Source: an uncultured bacterium (GTDB taxonomy: Bacteria; Verrucomicrobiota; Kiritimatiellia; RFP12; UBA1067). Taken from it: a stretch of DNA of 64,000 nucleotides. Numbering within the stretch: the stretch's first letter is position 1; every line of letters begins with the position of its first letter. The translations under genes and the position numbers were made by a program. Under the pieces are notes generated by a model, which made no database searches, was not told where the DNA came from, and saw only the letters and a program-made list of their open reading frames with translations. Location: contig CADCCQ010000056.1 of assembly GCA_902799955.1 (NCBI GenBank), positions 1 through 64,000 on the forward strand, written 5' to 3'. This document shows, one piece after another, positions 52,241 to 61,570 of the stretch.

Positions 52241-52291
52241 GTGGCGGGCGTCCCGCCCGCCACTCTTGTACAACGCGCTGCCAGCGCGTTG
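52241..52291. repeat. Two perfect palindromes between convergent genes
   Basis: A stem of GTGGCGGGCG/CGCCCGCCAC with a 3-nt loop (52241-52263) and one of CAACGCGCT/AGCGCGTTG (52271-52291). They may act as a bidirectional transcription barrier or be REP elements. The rest of 52162-52376 holds no gene. Confidence 0.7.
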
Positions 52292-52376
52292 CCGAAGCTG
52301 TCTTTGTTTTAGATTTCGCTTTTGCTTTTGTCCGTGTAGGGGTGGCTGGAGGGTCCCCCTCACGTCCCTTCATTTC

Positions 52377-55300
52377 TCACTTCCCGACCGTGACTTTGAA
52401 ATGATGCGTGCGGCTCTTGCCAGGGGCGAGCGGGAGCGCGGTCTTCATCACGGGTTCAAGACAGTAGAAACGCCGCCATTCGTCGGGAGCAAGCGTCTCG
52501 CAGAGCGGCGTGCGCTCCGTGCCGGGATTCCAGACGTACCACGTGTCGTTGCCAGATACCTCGACGGTAATCGACCGCTTCCGCTTGAGATCGACAAGCT
52601 TGTGCGGCTTTCCGTCTGCGGCAAACTCCTGCATCACCCACGGACGCGGCAGCGCCTTTCCGTCCACCGCCACCTTGCAGGCGTCCAACACCGCGAAATA
52701 AGGATGAAAACCAAGGGCGGATTCGTACGGCACGGAGCCCGTGTTTGTCTCCGTCACGGCGATTTCCACGCCGTCATTCCCTGCAATGGAAATGACGGCG
52801 CGAAGTCTGAACGGATGCGGCCATGTCTTCATCGTCTCGGGCGTCGAACACGTCTCAAGTTCAACGCCGTGCTTGCCAATTCGCCTCACGAAACGCCATT
52901 TCATGTATCGGACAAGTCCGTGCTTCGGCATACCCTCGCGCCGTCCGACCCAAGGCCAGCAGATCGGCACGCCGCCATGGACCTCCTTCCCCCACGGGGT
53001 CTTTTCTGGCATGAAAAACACGTCCTTGTCCCCGCCAAGCGACATCGGATGCCAACTCGTCAGGGTTGCCCCGTCGTAACGCACGTATGTTCTGCCCAGC
53101 TCGCTTTCGCAGACGATTCCGTTGCGGGTCTCTTCGTCCATCGCCCGCGTCAGTCCGTAGAACGGTTCGCCGAGCGGATCCCTGCGCCCGTCCTTCCACA
53201 CCTTGCGAATACGGTATTCGTGGCGCGAGTGGGTGGGGAGCCCCAGGTCTTCGTAGCGGGCCACGCGGTAGGGAATCCCGTTGGGAACCTCGCTCTTCAC
53301 TTTCGCAAGGAATTTGCCGTCGCGCCAGAGTTCGTAGTGGTCGAAGTCAGGCGACATCTCCGCACCCCAGAGGAGGTACATCTGCCCGTCCTTCTCGCCG
53401 TGTCCCGCGCGCGGCTTTTCGATGAGCCCCGTCCAGCCGGGCGGAGGTTCCGCAACCGCGTCGCGCGTGACGCGCGGAACGTTGTGTTCGCGCATCCATT
53501 TCGCATACGGGTCAAGCCAGTCCGCGCACATCCGCGCAACCAATTCACTGGGACAACGGGCATCTTGCCCGTTGACGACGACATCTCCACCCCCCTTCTC
53601 ATACGACGTGATCGCGAAGCGGAACGTGAAGTTCATCGAATCGCCGTCGGGCTGGTGCATCTGCAGCCAGTCGGCGAAGAGGTACGGATAGATGGCCGTC
53701 TTGCCCTTTGGCGGCCTGCCGGTGTAGCATGTCTTGTCGGGATGGATCTCGCCGAACTCCGTGAGCGTGGAGTCGCGCATCATCAGCGCCACGCCGAAGT
53801 CGGCGTTCTCCACCAGACACCAGTCGCGCACGGCGAAGTAGGCGTCCGTCGTCATCGGATGGCAGTCCTCGTAGGGACGGACGACCGTTCCGTTGAGGTG
53901 CGCCGTGAACGCTCCCCCCGGCACGGCAAACGGGAACGCGAGGTAGCCATAGCGATAGTAGCGATGCGTGTTGAAGAGATCGCGCGCGTGCTCGATCCTG
54001 CACTCAACGTCGATGCGCTTCTCGTCGTCGGCGAGGCGGACGGTCCGCGTCACCTTCGCACCAAGCGCCTTTTCGGGATCGGCCTCCCACGTCTTGTGGT
54101 TGTCGCGGGTGTAGAGGAGGCGGTTCGCCGGGCCGTCGAGGAGTTCGCGCCCGAGGTCCTTGTCGAAGACGGAGTAGATCACGCCGTTCGTCACGGCCAC
54201 GCGGTACCAGCGGTTCTCGGTGAGGCCGTTCTGTGCAACGGGCAAGATGCCCGTTGTCCCAGTGCTGCCATCCGCAACGGGCGAGACGCCCGTTGTCCCA
54301 GTATTCAGCCCAAGTTTCGCGACGGCCTTGGCGAGTTCGTTGGAAGCGGTTGCGGCGGCGCGCTCGATCCAGTCGCGCTTCTGCATCCACGTCTCGAACA
54401 CGCGCCGTCCCTTGTAGCCGCTCGTGCCGTAGGAATGTTCGTCGTTCAGAATCAGATACCACCATGCGCGATCCACGGCGGCGCGGTCGAGCGTACCGGC
54501 GAACGTGCCAAGTCGTTCCGCGGTCTCAAGCATCCGATCCGCGTTCAGCTTGTCGGCGAGCAATTCGGGCGTCGAGGCGGCGTGTTGCAGCCAGCCGCTC
54601 GTCATCTCGCCCGTGAGCGTGGGGATCTTGTCGCCGAACTTCTCCTCAAGGTACTCGAACGGCTCGTCGAGACGTCCCACCGTGCGGAACTGCGGCCACT
54701 GCCATTTCTTGTTCCACTTCGCCGCGAAATCCGCGAAGCCGGTGTTCGGGTTCTCGTCGTCGTTGTACTGTGCAGCCAACCAGACGTCGTACGGATACTT
54801 CTTCTCCAGAATTTCGAGGAACGCGGGCATTCGCCTTTCAACGCCGTTGACCGTTGCGCGGTCTCCGATGCCCAACCGATTGTAGCCATAGCTGTAATGT
54901 GTAGAGCACCACATCAGCAGCGACTCGTCGTGACCGGGCGCTTTCCACCGGAACACCATCGGCAGAGGAGAGTCGTACGACACCTCCACGCGCGCGGCCC
55001 CACCCATCGCGTCAGGGTTCCACGTCGATGCGTGGATCGACGTGTTCTTCTTCCAGATCGTCGAGGGGAACGGATTCCACTGGTTCGGCAGGAACACGCC
55101 GTAACGGATGCCTGCACGGACATACGGCGCGATGATGGAACAGCTGATGCCGGGGTTGTCCGCCATCAGGAAAGTCCGCGTGCCAATCCCCCACTTTTCG
55201 GCGAGGAGCCTCTTCGTGAGCGTGGAACGCTCGATCTCCGTCTCGGAGAAGAAGTGCGTGTGGTTGCCCGCGCACGTCACGCCCACGTCCATGCGCCCGC

Positions 55301-56357
55301 GCGCCATGTAATTGGTGACGATGCGCCAGGCGGCGTCCTCGCCCTTGTCCTGGTGGTAATTGTCCCAGAACCACACGCCTTCCATCACATAGCGATACGC
55401 CGCCGGGTCGTCGTCTGAACGCATGTCATTGTCGATGAGCCGCGCCGCCTCGTCGATGCGCCGCACGCTTCCGTGGCGCTGGATGTACTGCGAGTTGTGG
55501 AGACCGACGTCGGTGTGCGACGACTTGAGCCCGTAGAGCTTCCACTCGCGTACCGGCGGGAGGCTGGCGGGCAGGCGGTTCGTCGGCACAAGCTCGTGGA
55601 CGGCCTCGCCGGAACCATTCTTGCGCGAGATCATGCGCCAGCCGTCGCGCGTGAGCATCGAGAGCGCCATGACGGATTCGCCGCGCAGCGGACGGTACGG
55701 GCCGGTCCAGGCGTTGCGCCTCATCTTCTTCGCACCGATGCTGCGCGCGTCCAGCTCCGTCCACGTCGTGCCGTCGTCGCTGCCGAGGAGGCGAAACGTC
55801 ATCGGATCGCGCGCGTCCCCCCGCTTCTCCCCGAGCCAGCGGTCGTTTGCCGTCGCCCAGTCGTAGGCGGTGACGGGCTGCGGTTCGGCGTAGTCGACCT
55901 GCAACCAGCATTTCGACATGTCCGCGCCGCTCGCGCCATTGACGGAGTACCATTTCGTCGAAAGGTTGCCGTCCACCGCCCGGACAATCGGCGACCTCGC
56001 GCTGGAATCCATGCCATCGCCCCAGGAGAATCCCGAACGACGCGGCGTCACGTCCTCTTCGCCGTTCAAAAGACGAAACTCGGAAAGCTGCACGCCGTTC
56101 CGCTCGCCCATGCAGTCGTCGATCTTGAAGCGGTAGTGACGAAACCGCCAAGGCATATTATCCGCTGCCGCAAACGCCGCAAAAACACAACCCGGCCACA
56201 GCAGAACTGCTGCGGCAAGACCACCTCCAATCTTTGCCCCCCTGTAGAGCAGAGACCCGCGCCTTGGTGTTGCCGGCGGTGCGGCTTCCCTCTCGTCAAA
56301 CTGTACGTGCGGATTTCCCGCATGCGGCTTTCTATCGAGTACCGTTCCTGTTGTCAT
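52377..56357 (-). CDS. Exported GH38-like glycosidase fused to an aldose-epimerase-like domain
   Basis: 1,326 residues. After an odd N-terminus (see domain V relic) comes an export signal or lipobox-like stretch (LAAAVLLWPGCVFAAFAAAD). A discoidin-like domain spans about 70-240 (WLQVDYAEPQPVTAYDWATA). A GH38-like catalytic region starts at LKSSHTDVGLHNSQY (about 280) and includes GVTCAGNHTHFF. The middle is beta-sandwich. Residues about 1,090-1,326 are a hexose-6-phosphate mutarotase-like domain (VHGGVPICWPWVGR, ALGFHPYFAV, ETLAPDEWRRFYCLEPV). It likely trims mannose-type glycans at the surface. AAGGAAGGGGG precedes ATG 56357. Confidence 0.78.
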   Translation of the reverse strand: MTTGTVLDRKPHAGNPHVQFDEREAAPPATPRRGSLLYRGAKIGGGLAAAVLLWPGCVFAAFAAADNMPWRFRHYRFKIDDCMGERNGVQLSEFRLLNGEEDVTPRRSGFSWGDGMDSSARSPIVRAVDGNLSTKWYSVNGASGADMSKCWLQVDYAEPQPVTAYDWATANDRWLGEKRGDARDPMTFRLLGSDDGTTWTELDARSIGAKKMRRNAWTGPYRPLRGESVMALSMLTRDGWRMISRKNGSGEAVHELVPTNRLPASLPPVREWKLYGLKSSHTDVGLHNSQYIQRHGSVRRIDEAARLIDNDMRSDDDPAAYRYVMEGVWFWDNYHQDKGEDAAWRIVTNYMARGRMDVGVTCAGNHTHFFSETEIERSTLTKRLLAEKWGIGTRTFLMADNPGISCSIIAPYVRAGIRYGVFLPNQWNPFPSTIWKKNTSIHASTWNPDAMGGAARVEVSYDSPLPMVFRWKAPGHDESLLMWCSTHYSYGYNRLGIGDRATVNGVERRMPAFLEILEKKYPYDVWLAAQYNDDENPNTGFADFAAKWNKKWQWPQFRTVGRLDEPFEYLEEKFGDKIPTLTGEMTSGWLQHAASTPELLADKLNADRMLETAERLGTFAGTLDRAAVDRAWWYLILNDEHSYGTSGYKGRRVFETWMQKRDWIERAAATASNELAKAVAKLGLNTGTTGVSPVADGSTGTTGILPVAQNGLTENRWYRVAVTNGVIYSVFDKDLGRELLDGPANRLLYTRDNHKTWEADPEKALGAKVTRTVRLADDEKRIDVECRIEHARDLFNTHRYYRYGYLAFPFAVPGGAFTAHLNGTVVRPYEDCHPMTTDAYFAVRDWCLVENADFGVALMMRDSTLTEFGEIHPDKTCYTGRPPKGKTAIYPYLFADWLQMHQPDGDSMNFTFRFAITSYEKGGGDVVVNGQDARCPSELVARMCADWLDPYAKWMREHNVPRVTRDAVAEPPPGWTGLIEKPRAGHGEKDGQMYLLWGAEMSPDFDHYELWRDGKFLAKVKSEVPNGIPYRVARYEDLGLPTHSRHEYRIRKVWKDGRRDPLGEPFYGLTRAMDEETRNGIVCESELGRTYVRYDGATLTSWHPMSLGGDKDVFFMPEKTPWGKEVHGGVPICWPWVGRREGMPKHGLVRYMKWRFVRRIGKHGVELETCSTPETMKTWPHPFRLRAVISIAGNDGVEIAVTETNTGSVPYESALGFHPYFAVLDACKVAVDGKALPRPWVMQEFAADGKPHKLVDLKRKRSITVEVSGNDTWYVWNPGTERTPLCETLAPDEWRRFYCLEPVMKTALPLAPGKSRTHHFKVTVGK
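53550..53574. repeat. In-frame palindrome GACAACGGGCATCTTGCCCG, copy 1 in GH38-like gene
   Basis: Inverted CAACGGGC/GCCCGTTG stem. On the coding strand it yields the peptide VNGQDARCPS between ordinary protein segments. Confidence 0.75.
54236..54300. repeat. In-frame palindromes, copies 2 and 3 in GH38-like gene
   Basis: Two copies of CAACGGGC..GCCCGTTGTCCCA (54236-54261 and 54275-54300) in tandem encode TGTTGVSPVADGSTGTTGIL and then PVA. They lie in a loop between the helical and beta-sandwich regions. Confidence 0.75.
56298..56331 (-). other. Group II intron domain V relic
   Basis: The 34-nt minus-strand segment reads AAAGCCGCATGCGGGAAATC followed by CGCACGTACAGTTT. It keeps the AGC triad, the GAAA loop and the CG bulge of intron domain V, with a mispair in the lower stem. 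No intron body or reverse transcriptase is present. It is translated as part of the GH38-like N-terminus (RKPHAGNPHVQFDE). Confidence 0.65.
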
Positions 56358-56421
56358 GGACTTCCCCCTTCCTTGGGTTATCCAGTAGAAAACAGAACCT
56401 GATTTCTACTGTGCATGCACC

Positions 56422-56730
56422 TTACGCTTTCTCGACGTACTGCCTCACGCCGAAACCCGCCCGCGACGGACGGAACATCATCCCGTTCGCCTCCGGGTCG
56501 TCGATGAAACGCTCGTTCCTCGCGTCCCACCGGAGCTTGTGCCCGGCGAGATCGACCGTCGCTCCTGAATTGACCGTCAGCGCCGCATCGACCGTCTCAT
56601 CGTCGGTCAGCGTGTAGTTCGCCGCGACCGGATTGGTGATCGCCGCGTGCAACGGTGCAGACACCGCCGCGCCCGTCGCAAGAACGGTGATCGACCGGCG
56701 AATCGCCTTTATGATTTCTTCGGCTTTCAT
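56422..56730 (-). pseudogene. Truncated paralogue of the beta-helix surface protein
   Basis: 102 residues. Residues 28-67 (AAITNPVAANYTLT, DDETVDAALTVNSG, ATVDLAGHKL) are almost identical to the start of the mature protein at 56737-59553. After LAGHKLRWDARNERF the sequence is unrelated and ends. It has its own signal-like start (MKAEEIIKAIRRSITVLATG). Probably a remnant of tandem duplication of the surface gene. Confidence 0.65.
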
Positions 56731-56736
56731 TGCGGG

Positions 56737-59553
56737 CTACTTGACGATAATCACGAAACCGCTATAGATATAAAGGCCATCGGCCCTCTTGACGACGGAA
56801 TACCGCCGCCCTTCGTCGCCGCGCACGAACTTGAGCGTATTGAGATTCGACGGCGTACTGCCGCTCCAGTCAATGACCTTCGTGCCTCGCGGAACCTTCT
56901 TCGTACCGAGCTTGACCTTGACCGTCGCGTTATTCGCGAACGAAAAAGTATTCCTTACTTTCACTTTGTTATACACGTACTGGCTCCGCGAATACACAGG
57001 CCAGCCGAGCGAGGCCGGCCATGCGCTGAAATCAAGCGTCGAACCGTCCTGCATGGTCGGTCCGTAGAAGTAACCTCCCGCATTCTCCGGACGGAACTCG
57101 CCATAGACGTTCAGCGCCGCAGTGCCGATGTCCCAGTCGGCATTGTATTTCACCACGATGTTGCTTACGGAAAGGTCTTTCTCGAGCCACAAGGCGCAAT
57201 TCAGGTTGATGGTCGCGTTTTGCACGTAGCTTGCATTCCTAAACGTGTGCAGATAACCGCCGCTTGTGATGTCAAGCGTGCCGTTCGAGATTGTGGTGTT
57301 GTTCAGGTAGAAGTTCTTGCCCCCCGATATGCCCATCTGGAGCGTCTTGCCGCCGAGATCAAGCGTCGTCGCGCCGTCCAGATCCATGTAGAAGCCCGCA
57401 TTGTGCGGCACGGTGAAATAAGATCGCTCCGCTTCCGCCAACCTAAAATAGAACAACATGGCGGCGCCCGTCCACATGTCCGTTCCGGTATTGGTCAACG
57501 TGCCGCCCTTCAGTACGAACATATACGACCTGAGTCCCGTCTGGCCGTTCTGGTCTACCGTCGCCCCCGGAAGGATATCTACTTCGGCGTATCCTCCGCC
57601 AGTAGCGCTTGTCGCCCCGCCAAGTTCGTTGAAGTAGCCGTCGTGCTGATTGTGTGCAGTAGAGAGCTTAACAATGCCTGCGGCGATTTCGTTGCCGCCG
57701 GTATAGAACTGATAAAGCTTGGTGGGGATGAATGTGCCTCCCCCCTGCTTGACGAACCTCAGGCTGCCGGAAAGCGTCACGGATGTGTTCTCGACCGTCG
57801 TACCCGACGGCACGTCCAGGACAAGGTTGCCGATCTGCGACGTGGAGTTCGTTATGGTGGACTCGTTAAAAGTCGTCATCACGGAGCAGGGGATCTTCAC
57901 CGTATTGCCCTTCAGGTCTATCGTCGCGCCGGCTGCCAATACGAAGCCGAGCCCGGAAAGATCGATTTCGTCCGTGCCTTCCGACAGGGAAAGCCCCGTC
58001 AGAACGTATGCCGCCGGAGTAATCCCCAAGTTCGCGTTCGTCAGCACCGTGTACTCCGCAAGGGAACTGAAATGCACCTCCATGTCGGCCGTCACCCCGT
58101 CCGTCCACTCGTAGGGGAACGGCGTCCCGTCCGCCTGATAGTAGTCCCACTTGACATCCCCCTCCTTTTCAACGTTCCACACCGCGTATTCCGGACTGAG
58201 CGTCGATTTGACGTAAAGTCCGTCGCTGCGCGTGACGGCTTCCACGTCGGACACCGTCGTTGCAAGCGTGAATGTCGCATTCGGAATCGACGACCACGAA
58301 ACGAGCTTTTCGCCGTTCGTTATCGCGCGCGCGCCGGTATCGACCGTCACGGTCGAACCGGAATAGAACGTGGTGGACGCAAGGACATTGAATGTCGCGT
58401 TAGTGAAGAATCCGAGGTCGAGTGTAGTTGCAGTATGTCCACTCGCACCGAGCGTGACAAGCGGGATGTTCGCCTCGGCGGCGACGTTCAACGGCGGCGC
58501 ATATCTTTCATGGACTACGACATTTTTTCTGTTGGATTTGTTGCCGCCCTGCGAACTGAATGTCGCGCCAGGGCGGAATAGAAATGACTTCACGGGAGAT
58601 ACACTACTGGCGTTCTGGTGGAGTTTGCCGTTCACGATGAAATCGCAGTTGGCAGCACTGACGTCGCCCATCGAAAATTGGAATGTTCCATTTGATTCTC
58701 CGGACACGACGATTGTTCCGCTCCCGGAATACGACATCGACCAGCAATAGATCGTTGCAGACATCTTGTATGTCAGCGTATGCCCGTTCATCGTCATGGT
58801 GCTGGCTTGATAGGATCCACCACGTGCAGCGGCATACCACAGCATTCCGAATGTCTGGCTGCCGCCTATGGTCGTGTCATCAGTGAGCGTGATGTTGTGA
58901 AGATAGCCTTGGTTCGCGTCCATGTACCAAGCCCCGTTATTGTTGTAGCCTGTAACTTGCGTGTCGTTCACAAGCGCCCCGCGTCCGTCCAGACCGCTGC
59001 CGGCGAGTTCATAATTGTAATCGTAGTAGCCGGTACCACCGATATTGATCTGTCCGCCGTTTTCGACGACGAGTTTGGAATGTTGCGCGCCACAGCAGGC
59101 TCGTTTGGTGTTGTTGGGGTTTTTCTTCACGACGCCGGCCTTCACGACAAGCGACACGACGCCACTGCCGCCGAATCCGGTGTTCTCTTTCGTCATGTTG
59201 AGCGTTCCCGCACCGGTCTTCCATACCTGGAGTTTCGAACCGCCTGTCAGCGTCACGGCGGAGTTGTTGACCGTGACGCCCGAATCGACATTTATTTCAA
59301 GCACGCCTCCGACGACGGAAGAGGTGATCGTACCTGCGGCCGTGCCAAGCCCCTTGACGGTCAGCTTGTGCCCGGCGAGATCGACCGTCACGCCGGAATT
59401 GACCGTCAGCGCCGCATCGACCGTCTCATCGCCGGTCAGCGTGTAGTTAGCCGCAACGGGGTTGGTGATTGCTGCCCACGACGGCATCGCCGCCGCTACG
59501 CACATTGCCGCCGCCAAGATGGCGGCTTTCCCAGTCAGTATTCTCTTGCTCAT
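56737..59553 (-). CDS. Exported beta-helix surface protein (autotransporter-passenger-like)
   Basis: 938 residues from ATG 59553 (AAAGGGAACC upstream; a longer frame exists without a site). Signal peptide MSKRILTGKAAILAAAMCVA. Most of the protein is short beta-repeats rich in Gly, Asn and Thr (TLTGDETVDAALTVNSGVTV, SVVGGVLEINVDSGVTVNNS, LNNTTISNGTLDITSGGYLH), typical of right-handed beta-helix passengers. The first repeat pattern recurs in the middle (GATIDLKGNTVKIPCSVMTT). No C-terminal beta-barrel is seen, so export or anchoring is by another route. Possible adhesin or glycan-binding protein. Confidence 0.78.
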   Translation of the reverse strand: MSKRILTGKAAILAAAMCVAAAMPSWAAITNPVAANYTLTGDETVDAALTVNSGVTVDLAGHKLTVKGLGTAAGTITSSVVGGVLEINVDSGVTVNNSAVTLTGGSKLQVWKTGAGTLNMTKENTGFGGSGVVSLVVKAGVVKKNPNNTKRACCGAQHSKLVVENGGQINIGGTGYYDYNYELAGSGLDGRGALVNDTQVTGYNNNGAWYMDANQGYLHNITLTDDTTIGGSQTFGMLWYAAARGGSYQASTMTMNGHTLTYKMSATIYCWSMSYSGSGTIVVSGESNGTFQFSMGDVSAANCDFIVNGKLHQNASSVSPVKSFLFRPGATFSSQGGNKSNRKNVVVHERYAPPLNVAAEANIPLVTLGASGHTATTLDLGFFTNATFNVLASTTFYSGSTVTVDTGARAITNGEKLVSWSSIPNATFTLATTVSDVEAVTRSDGLYVKSTLSPEYAVWNVEKEGDVKWDYYQADGTPFPYEWTDGVTADMEVHFSSLAEYTVLTNANLGITPAAYVLTGLSLSEGTDEIDLSGLGFVLAAGATIDLKGNTVKIPCSVMTTFNESTITNSTSQIGNLVLDVPSGTTVENTSVTLSGSLRFVKQGGGTFIPTKLYQFYTGGNEIAAGIVKLSTAHNQHDGYFNELGGATSATGGGYAEVDILPGATVDQNGQTGLRSYMFVLKGGTLTNTGTDMWTGAAMLFYFRLAEAERSYFTVPHNAGFYMDLDGATTLDLGGKTLQMGISGGKNFYLNNTTISNGTLDITSGGYLHTFRNASYVQNATINLNCALWLEKDLSVSNIVVKYNADWDIGTAALNVYGEFRPENAGGYFYGPTMQDGSTLDFSAWPASLGWPVYSRSQYVYNKVKVRNTFSFANNATVKVKLGTKKVPRGTKVIDWSGSTPSNLNTLKFVRGDEGRRYSVVKRADGLYIYSGFVIIVK

Positions 59554-59731
59554 TTTTTTGGTTCCCTTTCTTGTTGCCCATGTGGGCGGTTTGTTTGAAG
59601 TTGCTTGTTTGAAGTTCAGAGACAGAAACACGCAAGGCGGCTCGTCGCGCACGGTGCGCGGCAAGTCGCCTCTGGAATGCCCGTTAGGGCGTCATAGAAC
59701 GCGCTCTGGGCGCATTCAGCTATTAGATTTT

Positions 59732-59759
59732 AGCGCGGTTGTAGGCGGTTTTATGGAGG
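59732..59759. repeat. 28-bp direct repeat, left copy
   Basis: GCGCGGTTGTAGGCGGTTTT plus ATGGAGGG is repeated perfectly at 60581-60608. The repeats bracket the MNT-HEPN gene pair. The interval 59554-59782 has no other feature. Confidence 0.8.
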
Positions 59760-59782
59760 GTGAATATGGCCATGGTCATGCT

Positions 59783-60190
59783 TTATTTATCAGCGCATAT
59801 TTGCTGCGCAAGTTTAACGACAGTTTCTATGAATTGCCCTGTCGGCTCGACAAAAGGCAAAACATCATCTTCTGAAATGTCGTATGCGTCGTCATAATCT
59901 CCCGTCTGACGCATTGAGAAGAGCTGATGGTAAAGTCGTCCGATTTCAGGAGTGAGGATTCCGGCCTTGATGAACTTTAGGCCGAAGATATGGCGAACGC
60001 CGCTATGGGTTTGCGCGGAATCGCCGTTGGCGACGAGCAATGCCGTCACTGCGTTGTATGCGGCATAGTAGAGGCGGTTCGCCGTGGTCTCCCAATACTT
60101 CATTGCCGCATTGCCCTTCGCCTCCTCGTATGCACGGCGGGCTTTGGCGACGCGGAGTCCCACGGTCAATTCGCGTTCTTCTCTGGTCAT
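59783..60190 (-). CDS. HEPN-domain protein (toxin partner of MNT)
   Basis: 135 residues from ATG 60190, which overlaps the nucleotidyltransferase stop as ATGA. The all-helical sequence with AANRLYYAAYNAVTALLV-like core (TANRLYYAAYNAVTALL), THSGVRHIFGLKFI and LFSMRQTGDYDDAYDISE matches HEPN proteins of MNT-HEPN systems. In those, the HEPN protein is usually the RNase toxin. The canonical RX4-6H motif is not obvious, so catalytic activity is uncertain. Confidence 0.82.
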   Translation of the reverse strand: MTREERELTVGLRVAKARRAYEEAKGNAAMKYWETTANRLYYAAYNAVTALLVANGDSAQTHSGVRHIFGLKFIKAGILTPEIGRLYHQLFSMRQTGDYDDAYDISEDDVLPFVEPTGQFIETVVKLAQQICADK

Positions 60191-60618
60191 GTCCATAGCG
60201 GGATTCCGTCTCTCATCACGTTTTTGTAGAAAGGTGTGCCGCGCCGTGCGTCCCAATCGCGAATCGTGTACATGATAGGGTTCACCATCATGTCGGCACC
60301 CCATCCGAATTCACAGACGGGGTAGCTCACCTCGTCCATGTCGGATCGGGTTATGCGGTCTTTGTCAAGAAGGATAAGCACGTCCCAATCGCTGTCGGGA
60401 CGGGCGTCGCCGCGCGCACGTGAACCAAACAAAATGGCCCTGCTCTTCCCCGGCGCCGCCTTGGCCAACGTCTCGCCGATGAAACTTGCGAGCGCACCGC
60501 CAACAGGCGCAAACGCGCACCCCTCTAGCGACCGCTTGCGCGGCTCACTGCGTTCGGGGGATACCACACGCGGCGTTTTCGCGCGGTTGTAGGCGGTTTT
60601 ATGGAGGGCGGGCGTCAT
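60187..60618 (-). CDS. MNT-type minimal nucleotidyltransferase (antitoxin)
   Basis: 143 residues. The nucleotidyltransferase motif LFGSRARGDARPDSDWDVLIL (GS-x-R...D-x-D) is complete, given as LFGSRARGD and DSDWDVLIL. MNT antitoxins neutralise their HEPN partner by AMPylation. The first about 45 residues are unusual; HKTAYNRAK is encoded by the right copy of the 28-bp repeat, so the ORF start may have been grafted and a later start is possible. Confidence 0.82.
   Translation of the reverse strand: MTPALHKTAYNRAKTPRVVSPERSEPRKRSLEGCAFAPVGGALASFIGETLAKAAPGKSRAILFGSRARGDARPDSDWDVLILLDKDRITRSDMDEVSYPVCEFGWGADMMVNPIMYTIRDWDARRGTPFYKNVMRDGIPLWT
60581..60608. repeat. 28-bp direct repeat, right copy
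   Basis: Identical to 59732-59759, same orientation, 849 bp apart. Preceding TTTT also matches. Confidence 0.8.
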
Positions 60619-60631
60619 GGTGTGGGCTTCC

Positions 60632-61522
60632 TCACGCCATTGAAGCCTTTAGCTCCTTGACCTGCACAAGCGACAGGCCGGTACATTCGGCAATCTCTTT
60701 CAACATGAGTTTCCCGTTGGCGAGCAATTTCTTCGCCAATGCGAGAACCGCCTCGCGCCTGCCCTCGCGCTTGCCGCGCGCCTCACGGCGCACCGCGATT
60801 TTTTCTGCGAACTCTTCTACTGCTTCGCACATAGTGAGCCTCCCTTCTTCTGATTTTTTGAACTCGTTGACTCTCTTCCTGAGAACGTCAAAATACATAT
60901 CAGCCGCATCACGACACAACAGATCGTGTATGAGTCGACCGACATCGGTAGCGCTACGCGTCGCACCGTTCACGTAAATGATGTGAGTACCGTCGCCGAA
61001 AGCCCTGCAGCCCAACTCTTCTATCATGCGATTCACATGATAAACATCCTTGCCGCCGCCCATCATGTCATTCTCGGTGATGAAGATAACGTAGGTATCG
61101 CGCAGCTTGTCAAAGTCCTCGCCCGACTTGAGCGCGTTCGCGTCCATCAGCGCGGAGTTGTACCGCGCGCGCTTCGGTTCGGCTCCGTCTTTCGCGCGCT
61201 GTATCTCGATGTCGTATTCCCTGCCTTTGGAATCCCTTGCGAACACGTCAAAGCGAACGCCGCGCCCCTGAAGGCTCTTGATCGGGTACTCGGTCTGGGA
61301 CTTGATTACCTTCAAATCCTTCTTGCCAAGGATGATCTGCAAAATCAGCTCAATGCACTCCGGCGCGTTCTCAAGGCACTTCGACATGAAGGTGTCGTCC
61401 ATGAGGCGGAGGTTCTTGACCACGGCAAGGGTCTCCCGTTTCATGACGTACGCAGAGCGCTCCGCCCCCGTCTTGCCGAGTGCGGACGCTTTCCGTCTGT
61501 CGTTATGCTTTGCCTTCGTCAT
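60632..61522 (-). CDS. Rpn/PD-(D/E)XK nuclease-family protein
   Basis: 296 residues. It shows the DUF/transposase_31-like pattern: NLRLMDDTFMSKCLENAPEC, LQGRGVRFDVFARDSKGREY then DIEIQRA (D...E-x-Q catalytic pattern), KRARYNSALMDANALKSGED and VYHVNRMIEEL. The C-terminus is charged (EARGKREGRREAVLALAKKL) and ends in a helix-turn-helix-like stretch. Related Rpn proteins promote RecA-independent recombination and some act in phage defence. It lies 13 bp upstream of the MNT gene. A TATAAT box at 61570-61575 precedes it. Confidence 0.85.
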   Translation of the reverse strand: MTKAKHNDRRKASALGKTGAERSAYVMKRETLAVVKNLRLMDDTFMSKCLENAPECIELILQIILGKKDLKVIKSQTEYPIKSLQGRGVRFDVFARDSKGREYDIEIQRAKDGAEPKRARYNSALMDANALKSGEDFDKLRDTYVIFITENDMMGGGKDVYHVNRMIEELGCRAFGDGTHIIYVNGATRSATDVGRLIHDLLCRDAADMYFDVLRKRVNEFKKSEEGRLTMCEAVEEFAEKIAVRREARGKREGRREAVLALAKKLLANGKLMLKEIAECTGLSLVQVKELKASMA

Positions 61523-61570
61523 GTTTTTATCGCTTTTCGCCCAAGATACATTTGTCCCAAGCGGCGGATA

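Noticed and set aside
52241-52291. Classical Rho-independent terminators
   Set aside because: The stems are strong but no T-run follows either of them, so REP or barrier function is at least as likely.
56285-56450. A complete group II intron
   Set aside because: Only the domain V hairpin is visible; there is no reverse transcriptase or upstream intron domains.
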